Below, piece after piece: positions 58,275 to 64,000 of a stretch of 64,000 nt of DNA. The notes beneath the pieces were generated by a model. It was not told the DNA's origin, did not search any database, and worked only from the letters and a program-made list of their open reading frames with translations. Within the stretch, counting starts at the first letter, position 1. Every line of letters starts with the position of its first letter. This stretch comes from JAGVSZ01 sp963716855 (GTDB taxonomy: Bacteria; Pseudomonadota; Gammaproteobacteria; Burkholderiales; SG8-39): assembly GCA_963716855.1 (NCBI GenBank), contig CAVQUV010000029.1, positions 124,001 to 188,000 of the forward strand, in the 5' to 3' direction. The position numbers and the translations under genes were made by a program.

Positions 58275-59099
58275 ATGGCCGAGCTCGTCGACCGCCACGA
58301 CCCGACCGAGCGTCAGCTCAAGTTCCGCGCGCAGTACCAGGCGCAGATCCACCCGCTGTACAGCGGCCCGATCCACATCGGGGTGATCTACGTCGTCGGC
58401 CTTTCCGTCATCGCATGGTGCGTGTCGCGCCTGGAGAACGCGGCCTGGGAATGGCTGCTCGTGATCCCGGTGTTCTTCTTCTCCAACCTGTTCGAGTGGT
58501 GGATCCACAAGTACGTCATGCACCGGCTGGTCGACGTGTGGGCGCTGCGCGCGATCTACGACCGGCACACGCGCCAGCATCACCAGTACTTCACCGACAG
58601 CGAGATGAGCGTCTCCACCAGCCGCGAGTGGCGGATCATCTTCTTCCCCTGGCGCGCGCTATTCACGTTCATGGCGCTCGGCACGCCGTTCGCGCTCCTG
58701 CTCGGCTGGCTCCTCACGCCGAACGCCGGCTACATCCTGATGGTCACGATCGTCGGGCAGTACCTCATCTACGAGACGTTCCACTACTGCTGCCACGTGC
58801 GCGACAACTGGTTCGTGCGTTACATGCCCTTCATCAACACGATCCGCCGGCATCACTTCGCGCACCACAACTTCGGGATCATGATGACCCACAACATGAA
58901 TCTCACGTTCCCGCTCGCCGACTGGGTGATGGGCACGAGCGACGTCCGGCGCGGGCTCGTCGGCACGCTGCTCAACGGCTACAACGAGGACTACGTCAAG
59001 CCCGAGCTCAAGCCCACGATCGAGCGCTTCCGCCGCCCGGACGCGCCGGTGTCGCTCGACGGGCCGATCATGGAGCCGGGTCACCAGCAGCCGGCGTGA
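58275..59099 (+). CDS. Sterol desaturase/fatty acid hydroxylase-family membrane protein
   Basis: 274 aa with four or five hydrophobic helices and the di-iron histidine clusters of the family: WWIHKYVMHR, DRHTRQHHQYF, TFHYCCH and RRHHFAHHNFG. It should use a di-iron centre and O2 to hydroxylate a membrane or lipophilic substrate. ATG 58275 is preceded by CCAGGAGGTG. It lies 106 bp after the regulator and 35 bp before dctP, so it is probably the first gene of the TRAP operon. Confidence 0.9.
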   Translation: MAELVDRHDPTERQLKFRAQYQAQIHPLYSGPIHIGVIYVVGLSVIAWCVSRLENAAWEWLLVIPVFFFSNLFEWWIHKYVMHRLVDVWALRAIYDRHTRQHHQYFTDSEMSVSTSREWRIIFFPWRALFTFMALGTPFALLLGWLLTPNAGYILMVTIVGQYLIYETFHYCCHVRDNWFVRYMPFINTIRRHHFAHHNFGIMMTHNMNLTFPLADWVMGTSDVRRGLVGTLLNGYNEDYVKPELKPTIERFRRPDAPVSLDGPIMEPGHQQPA

Positions 59100-59134
59100 C
59101 CGGCCCACCGCATTCACACCAGGAGGAGAGTCAG

Positions 59135-60200
59135 ATGAAAAAGCGAGATTTCCTGAAGGCCGGCGCGGGTGCCGGCCTGGTGCTGCCGGCCGCCGCGCTC
59201 GCGCAGCAGTCCGGAGCGAGCTACAACTGGAAGATGGCCACGGGCTGGCCGGGCGGCCCGCTCATGGATATCGGGGCCAAGGCGTTCGCCGAGCGGATGG
59301 AGCTCCTCTCGGGCGGGCGGTTCAAGATCCAGGTGTTTCCCGGCGGCGCGCTCGGCAACGCGCTGAAGGTGCCGGAAACCGTGAAGAACGGCGTCGCCGA
59401 GCTGGGCCACACCTGGATGGGCTACGACTGGGGCAAGGACCCGACCACGGTGCTGTTCGGCGGCTACGCCGGCTCGTTCGACACCGAGCGCATGCTGCAC
59501 TGGATCTACGAGTCCGGCGGCCTGGAGATGCAGCGCCAGTTCCGCGACGACACCGAGGGCGTCTACTCGACGGTGCTCTTCATCCGCACCGCGGAGGTGT
59601 TCCTGCACTCGCGCAAGCCCGTCAAGACGCTCGCGGACCTGAAGGGCCTGAAGCTGCGCACCGCCGGCGCCTGGCTCGAGATGGCGAAGGAGCTCGGCGC
59701 GGCGCCGGTCACCACCGCCGGCGGCGACGTGTATCCGATGCTCGAGCGCGGCGCGATCGACGCGACCGAGTGGGGCACGCTGTGGGAGAACATCCCGCCC
59801 GGGTTCTACAAGGTCGCGAAGTACCTGATCTACCCGGGCGTGCACCAGCCCACCGCGCCCTTCGAGCTGGTGATCAACAAGGACGCCTGGAACAAGCTGT
59901 CGCCGAACGACAAGCGGCTCGTGGAAACGGTCGCGAAGCTGGTGACCTTCGAGAGCTGGCTCAAGATCGGCCAGGAGGACGCGAAATCGCTCGACTTCTA
60001 CAAGAAGGCGGGCAACACCATCATCGAGCTCGATCCGGAGGTGCAGTACGCCGGGCGCAAGATCGGGCAGGACTGGGCGGACAAGGTCGCGAAGGAGAAG
60101 CAAGTACCCCTGGTTCGCCAAGGTGCTCAAGAGCCAGCAGGACTTCGAGGTGCAGTGGAAGGGCTCCGAGGGCTGGCGCAAGGTGAAGGTGAAAGACTGA
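59135..60200 (+). CDS. dctP: TRAP transporter substrate-binding protein DctP (frameshifted near 3' end)
   Basis: About 355 codons. A short signal (KKRDFLKAGAGAGLVLPAAALAQ-type, residues 1-24) has a single Arg rather than a twin-Arg pair. The mature part shows NWKMATGWPGGPLMDIGAKAF, GLKLRTAGAWLEMAKELGA and GAIDATEWGTLWENIPPGFY, of the type found in carboxylate-binding TRAP receptors. One extra C near 60104 breaks the frame; the real tail is YPWFAKVLKSQQDFEVQW to TGA 60200. A strong terminator follows, before the membrane subunits. Confidence 0.9.
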
Positions 60201-60220
60201 GCCGGCGCCGGGACAGCGAC

Positions 60221-60249
60221 GGGGCGCGGCGCTCGCGCCCCGTTTTTTT
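60221..60249 (+). terminator. Rho-independent terminator between dctP and dctQ
   Basis: GGGGCGCG-GCGCT-CGCGCCCC forms a perfect 8-bp GC stem followed directly by G and seven T. It is the best intrinsic terminator in the window. It would let the receptor be made in excess over the DctQM permease by partial readthrough. Confidence 0.88.
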
Positions 60250-60285
60250 GCCCCGCGCGACGTGAGTTGTGGAGCCGTGACCGTG

Positions 60286-60783
60286 GACGCCTTCATCCGG
60301 AGCATCGAACGCATCACCACCAGCATCGGCATCATGGCGTCGTTCGCCATCGTGCCGCTCGTGCTCGCGACCTGCTACGAGGTCCTCGCGCGGTACGTGT
60401 TCGGCGCGCCGACCATCTGGGCCTACGAGGTCGGGTACACGCTCACCGGATCGCACTTCCTGCTCGGAATGGCCTACACGCTCGCGGTCGGCGTGCACAT
60501 CCGCATCGACATCTTCAGCGGAAGGTTCGCATTGCGCACCCGGGCGCTGATCGATCTCGGCGCGTACGCAGTCATGCTGCCGCTACTGGTCTGGCTGTCC
60601 TACGCGCTGTTCCAGCATCTCGCCACCGGCTATCTGCGCGGCGAGCGCAGCGGCCAATCGGCGATGAACCTGCCGGTCTGGCCGTTCCGGATCGTGTTCC
60701 TGGTCGCGTTCACGCTGCTCGCTCTCCAGGTCCTGGCCGAAGTCGTCAAGACGGTGCGCACGCTGCGGGCCGCGATCCGCTAG
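60286..60783 (+). CDS. dctQ: TRAP transporter small permease subunit DctQ
   Basis: About 165 aa with four transmembrane helices (IMASFAIVPLVLATCYEVLARYVF, GSHFLLGMAYTLAVGVHIRID, LGAYAVMLPLLVWLSYALF, RIVFLVAFTLLALQVLAEV). The DctQ motif RYVFGAPTIWAYEVG is clear. Several GTG starts are possible (60262, 60280, 60286); 60286 has GGAG at the best spacing. The stop is directly followed by the dctM ATG. Confidence 0.9.
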   Translation, partial: DAFIRSIERITTSIGIMASFAIVPLVLATCYEVLARYVFGAPTIWAYEVGYTLTGSHFLLGMAYTLAVGVHIRIDIFSGRFALRTRALIDLGAYAVMLPLLVWLSYALFQHLATGYLRGERSGQSAMNLPVWPFRIVFLVAFTLLALQVLAEVVKTVRTLRAAIR

Positions 60784-62103
60784 ATGGACGTCCTGCCGTT
60801 CCTGATGCTGCCGGTCGCCTTCGTCCTGATGTTTCTCGGCGTCCAGGTGGCGTTCTCGATGATGATCACCGCCGTGCTCTTCGGACTGGCGATCTTCGGC
60901 AACCGGGTCATCTTCCAGTTCATCGAGAAGATGGAGGACATTTCCTCCAACTTCGTGTTCGCGGCGGTGCCGCTGTTCGTGTTCATGGGCGCGATGCTCG
61001 AGAAGTCGGGCATCGCCGACAAGCTCTTCGAGGCGATCCACATCTGGACGCGCCGCCTGCCGGGCGGGCTCGCGCTCGCGACCGTCCTGATGTGCATCTT
61101 CTTCGCTGCGTCCTCGGGCGTGATCGGCGCCACCGAGTCGGTGGTGGGCTTGCTCACCATCCCGGTCATGCTGCGCTACGGCTACGACAAGCCGCTCATC
61201 TCCGGGACGATCTGCGCCGGCGGGTCGCTCGGGACGATCATCCCGCCCTCGGTCGTGGCGGTGGTGATGGGGCCGCTCGCCAACCAGTCGGTGGGCGACC
61301 TCCTCTACGGCATGGTGTTCCCGGGCCTGATCATGGGTCTGCTGTACCTCGTGTACATCTTCACCCTGTGCGTGCTCCGCCCGGAGGCGGGGCCGCGGAT
61401 CCCGCGCGAGCCCGGCGAGCCGAGCTTCGGCACGAAGCTCTGGATCACCACGCGCAACATGGTGCCGCCGGTGTTCATGATCTTCGCGGTGCTCGGCTCG
61501 ATCCTGCTCGGGTGGGCCTCGCCGACGGAGGCCGCGGCGGTCGGCGCGTTCTGCTCCGTGCTGCTCACCGCGCTCTACCGCAACTTCTCGTGGACCGGGC
61601 TGTACCAGGCGCTGATCAAGACGCTGCAGATCACCGCCATGATCATGACCGTCCTGCTCGCCGGAACGCTCTTCACCGGCGTCTTCATCGGCGGCGGCGG
61701 GATCAACACCGCGAGCCTGCTGATCGCGAAGATGGCGCTCTCGCCCTGGATGCTGCTCGCGCTGATGATGCTGATCATCTTCATCGCCGGCTTCTTCCTC
61801 GACTGGATTTCGATCGTCCTCATCTTCGTCCCGCTGTTCACGCCGCTCGTCATCCAGGCCGGCTTCAACCCGGTCTGGTTCTGCGTGCTGTTCCTGATCA
61901 TGATCCAGACGAGCTACCTGACGCCGCCGATGGCGCCGGCGATCTTCTACCTGCGCGCGGTGGCGCCGCTCGAGATCACCATCCGGCACATGTATCGCGG
62001 CGTCGTGCCGTTCATCGCGCTGCAGTGCCTGACGCTCGTGATCGCGATGGTGTTCCCGATCACGGTCACCTGGCTGCCGAGCGTGATGCTCAATTTCCGC
62101 TGA
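60784..62103 (+). CDS. dctM: TRAP transporter large permease subunit DctM
   Basis: 439 aa with about twelve hydrophobic segments. Typical DctM motifs are FAAVPLFVFMGAMLEKSGIADKL, AASSGVIGATESVVGLL, AGGSLGTIIPPSVV and GWASPTEAAAVGAF. This is the Na+-coupled translocation subunit. It starts at the base after the dctQ stop and ends 11 bp before the PhyH-family gene. Confidence 0.95.
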   Translation: MDVLPFLMLPVAFVLMFLGVQVAFSMMITAVLFGLAIFGNRVIFQFIEKMEDISSNFVFAAVPLFVFMGAMLEKSGIADKLFEAIHIWTRRLPGGLALATVLMCIFFAASSGVIGATESVVGLLTIPVMLRYGYDKPLISGTICAGGSLGTIIPPSVVAVVMGPLANQSVGDLLYGMVFPGLIMGLLYLVYIFTLCVLRPEAGPRIPREPGEPSFGTKLWITTRNMVPPVFMIFAVLGSILLGWASPTEAAAVGAFCSVLLTALYRNFSWTGLYQALIKTLQITAMIMTVLLAGTLFTGVFIGGGGINTASLLIAKMALSPWMLLALMMLIIFIAGFFLDWISIVLIFVPLFTPLVIQAGFNPVWFCVLFLIMIQTSYLTPPMAPAIFYLRAVAPLEITIRHMYRGVVPFIALQCLTLVIAMVFPITVTWLPSVMLNFR

Positions 62104-62114
62104 AAGGAACGCTC

Positions 62115-63026
62115 ATGACCCCCGAACAGGTTCTCGCCCTTCCGCCCCGCGTGCTGACGCAGTCGCAGCGCGAGCACTACTTCCGCGAGGGCTACATCCT
62201 GCTGGAGAAGATCATCGGCGACGAGTGGATCCACAAGCTCCGCGCCGCGACCGAGGAGCTCGTCGAGCGCTCGCGCAAGGTGACGAAGTCGGACACGATC
62301 TTCGACCTCGAGCCCGCGCACCGGCCGGACGCGCCGCGGCTGCGCCGGGTGTCGAACCCGGTCGAGCACCACCCGGTGTTCTGGGAGTACTGCACCCAGT
62401 CGCCGCTCGGCGACATCGTCGCGGACCTGGTCGGGCCCGACGTCAAGTTCCACCACTCGAAGCTGAACTACAAGTGGGCGCAGGGCGGAGAAGAAGTGAA
62501 GTGGCACTACGACATCAGCTTCTGGCCGCACACCAACTACTCGCCGCTGACGGTCGGCACGTACCTCTACGACTGCGGCATGGACAACGGCCCGCTCGGG
62601 GTGATGCCGCGCAGCCACGAGCTGGAGCCGATGCTGAGCCAGTTCGACCACCAGGGCCGCTGGACGGGGTGCCTCCGCGAGGAGGACGTCGCGAAGCTGG
62701 ACCAGTCGAAGGCGGTCTATCTCACCGGACCGGCCGGCTCGCTGACGATCCACAACTGCCGCACGCTGCACGCGTCGCCGAAGAACCTCTCGGACACCGG
62801 GCGGCCGCTGCTGCTCTTCACGATGACGTCGGCCGACGCGTTCCCGTACACGGTGAACCCGATCAAGCCGAAGCACGACCAGACGATCATCCGCGGCCAG
62901 CGCGCCGCGTGGGCCCATCACGACCCGCGGCCGTGCCTCATTCCGCCGGACTGGTCGGGCGGCTACACGTCGATCTTCTCGCTGCAGCAGGAAGAGGACG
63001 AGAAGGCGGCGGTCGGGGCGATGTAG
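62115..63026 (+). CDS. Phytanoyl-CoA dioxygenase (PhyH)-family protein
   Basis: 303-aa Fe(II)/2-oxoglutarate-type oxygenase. The iron facial triad is His and Asp in VKWHYDISFWPH and a distal His in NCRTLHASPKN; RPLLLF holds a basic residue suited to 2-oxoglutarate binding. It probably hydroxylates the compound imported by the TRAP transporter or its CoA derivative. GAAAGGAAC precedes ATG 62115. Last gene of the cluster. Confidence 0.9.
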   Translation: MTPEQVLALPPRVLTQSQREHYFREGYILLEKIIGDEWIHKLRAATEELVERSRKVTKSDTIFDLEPAHRPDAPRLRRVSNPVEHHPVFWEYCTQSPLGDIVADLVGPDVKFHHSKLNYKWAQGGEEVKWHYDISFWPHTNYSPLTVGTYLYDCGMDNGPLGVMPRSHELEPMLSQFDHQGRWTGCLREEDVAKLDQSKAVYLTGPAGSLTIHNCRTLHASPKNLSDTGRPLLLFTMTSADAFPYTVNPIKPKHDQTIIRGQRAAWAHHDPRPCLIPPDWSGGYTSIFSLQQEEDEKAAVGAM

Positions 63027-63148
63027 CCATGGCCCGCCGCTGCATCCACGGCGGGCGCCGCAAGCGCGACTCCGCCTGACCGGCAGCTGCATCGTGCCGT
63101 GCATCCTGCGCGATGCGCGGGCGCTCGTGCTGCGCTAGACTGAGCAGC

Positions 63149-63355
63149 ATGAGCGAGATCATCTTCCTGGTTGAAGAGGCACCCGAAGGAGGCTACGTCG
63201 CCCGAGCGGTCGGCGAGTCGATCTTCACTGAAGCCGATGATCGGTCGAGCCTGCAGGAGCGCGTTCGCGAAGCGGTTCTCGCCCACTTCGACGACGGTAA
63301 GGCGCCGAAACTCATCCGCCTTCACTTCGTCCGCGACGAGGTGATCCCGGTATGA
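63149..63355 (+). CDS. HicB-like antitoxin-family small protein
   Basis: 68 aa with a HicB-type partial RNase H fold: IIFLVEEAPEGGYVARAVG, then FTEADDRSSLQERVREAVLAHF. It would bind and neutralise the HicA-like protein encoded next, whose start overlaps its stop by 4 bp. A -10 box TAGACT (63136-63141) lies only 7 bp before the ATG, so the transcript may be leaderless. Confidence 0.8.
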   Translation: MSEIIFLVEEAPEGGYVARAVGESIFTEADDRSSLQERVREAVLAHFDDGKAPKLIRLHFVRDEVIPV

Positions 63356-63620
63356 AATTGCCCCGGGACCTCTCCGGGGCGAAGCTGATCAGGGCGCTCG
63401 GAAAGCTCGACTACCGGGTGACCCGCCAGGCGGGCAGCCATGTGCGCCTTACTACCGACACGCCCTCGCAGCATCACATCACCATTCCGAATCACGATCC
63501 GCTAAGGTCGGAACGCTCGCCGCGATACTCGGCGACGTAGCGGCGCACGCGAAGCTTGCGCGAGGAAATATGGCGCGGCTGTCGAACGAGGCTGAAACCG
63601 AGGTCGCCCGACTGTTCTGA
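63352..63620 (+). CDS. HicA-like toxin (frameshifted)
   Basis: About 89 codons of a HicA double-stranded-RNA-binding mRNase: LSGAKLIRALGKLDYRVTRQ, the key GSHVRL histidine, HHITIPNHDPL. A base is missing near 63503, after which VGTLAAILGDVAAHAKL completes the fold, to TGA 63620. The HicB-HicA gene order is the reverse of the classical hicAB order but common in this subfamily. Confidence 0.8.
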
Positions 63621-63621
63621 T

Positions 63622-64000
63622 CTAGCGCAAGGCCTTGCCCGAGCCGCGCCTCGAGCTTCGCGACCTCGTCGGGCTGCATGCCGTAGCTGTGCTCGGCGTC
63701 GGGGAAGACGCCGTCGCGCACTTCCGCCGCGTAGGTCTTCAGCGCCTCGACCGCGACCTGCGAGAGGTTGGCGTAACGCTTGGTGAACTTCGGCTTGAAC
63801 TGGTCGAAGACGCCGAGGAGATCGAACGCGAGCAGGAGCTGCGCGCAACCCGACGGCCCGGCGCCGATGCTGAAGGTGAAGATGTTCACGGCCTCGTGGA
63901 CGGCGCGGCCGACCGGCGCCGGCACCGCCTCGATCTCGAACCCGATCGCGCCCGCCTCCTGGATCGCGAGCGCGTCGTCGATGATCCGCAGCGCATCCTC
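63622..64000 (-). CDS. Second PanB-like protein, partial
   Basis: C-terminal 125 or so residues of another ketopantoate hydroxymethyltransferase-family protein, running off the right edge. It reads EDALRIIDDALAIQEAGAIG, FEIEAVPAPVG, SIGAGPSGCAQLLLAFDLLG, FKPKFTKRYANLSQVAVEAL, FPDAEHSYGM. The catalytic Glu is kept, but the usual GAGxxTDGQ loop is GAGPSGCAQ. The last residues need one shift near 63640 to end at GKALR before TAG 63622. It faces the PanB-like cluster and converges with the HicA-like gene. Confidence 0.82.

Overview
The window is high-GC DNA (roughly 70 % by eye) with tight operons and frequent 4-bp ATGA/GTGA stop-start overlaps. It carries at least three Bug/TctC-type solute-binding proteins, a Liv-type ABC transporter, a TRAP transporter, a fused isobutyryl-CoA mutase, cis/trans fatty-acid isomerase and many aromatic-degradation enzymes. 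This points to a betaproteobacterium, probably Burkholderiales-like, with a soil or sediment catabolic lifestyle. I saw no rRNA, tRNA, CRISPR array, phage or insertion sequence.

Layout. 1-3.3 kb: TetR-controlled molybdenum hydroxylase operon (large subunit cut by the window edge) with a dienoyl-CoA isomerase-like crotonase upstream. 3.3-9.9 kb: three Bug proteins around an operon of a 4-hydroxybutyryl-CoA-dehydratase-like flavoprotein plus a Rieske oxygenase (alpha, beta). 9.9-14.9 kb: YajD nuclease, EamA transporter, RlpA-like protein, MetE-like methyltransferase, MBL lactonase, and a frame-broken pobA. 15.1-17.6 kb: a large Ala/Arg/Glu coiled-coil protein with a 294-bp tandem duplication. 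17.6-31.8 kb: aldo/keto reductase, M14 peptidase, a decayed patch with AraC and RelE/ParE remnants, YgiQ, Cti, ketopantoate reductase-like protein, YaiI, DUF1932-type dehydrogenase, cNMP-binding protein, enolase-superfamily enzyme and a membrane-anchored Mrr-like protein. 31.9-39.2 kb: RidA, persulfide dioxygenase-rhodanese, Uup, a FecR/DUF6600-like protein with repeats, cupin, cytochrome b561, YaeQ. 39.2-47.3 kb: a minus-strand operon hpaB - substrate-binding protein - livG - livF - livH - livM - BoxD-like aldehyde dehydrogenase with a good sigma-70 promoter. 47.5-53.8 kb: IcmF, then katG preceded by an OxyR-like site and followed by a catalase remnant. 53.9-64 kb: lipoprotein, PEP-mutase-family enzyme, CorA, a divergent PanB-like protein, FCD regulator, fatty-acid-hydroxylase-like membrane protein, TRAP transporter, PhyH-family oxygenase, a HicBA-like pair, and a second divergent PanB-like gene cut by the right edge.

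How the genes fit. Transporters and periplasmic receptors sit next to the oxygenases and CoA-ester enzymes they probably feed. The catabolic theme is aromatic acids (pobA, hpaB, Rieske oxygenase, BoxD-like ALDH, benzoyl-CoA-reductase-like Mo hydroxylase) plus branched or hydroxylated acids (IcmF, PanB-like cluster).

Caution. At least fifteen conserved genes are interrupted by one- or two-base indels while the homologous protein continues in another frame. The spread suggests uncorrected long-read indel errors more than mass pseudogenisation, so broken genes are given their full conserved extent and the shift is noted.
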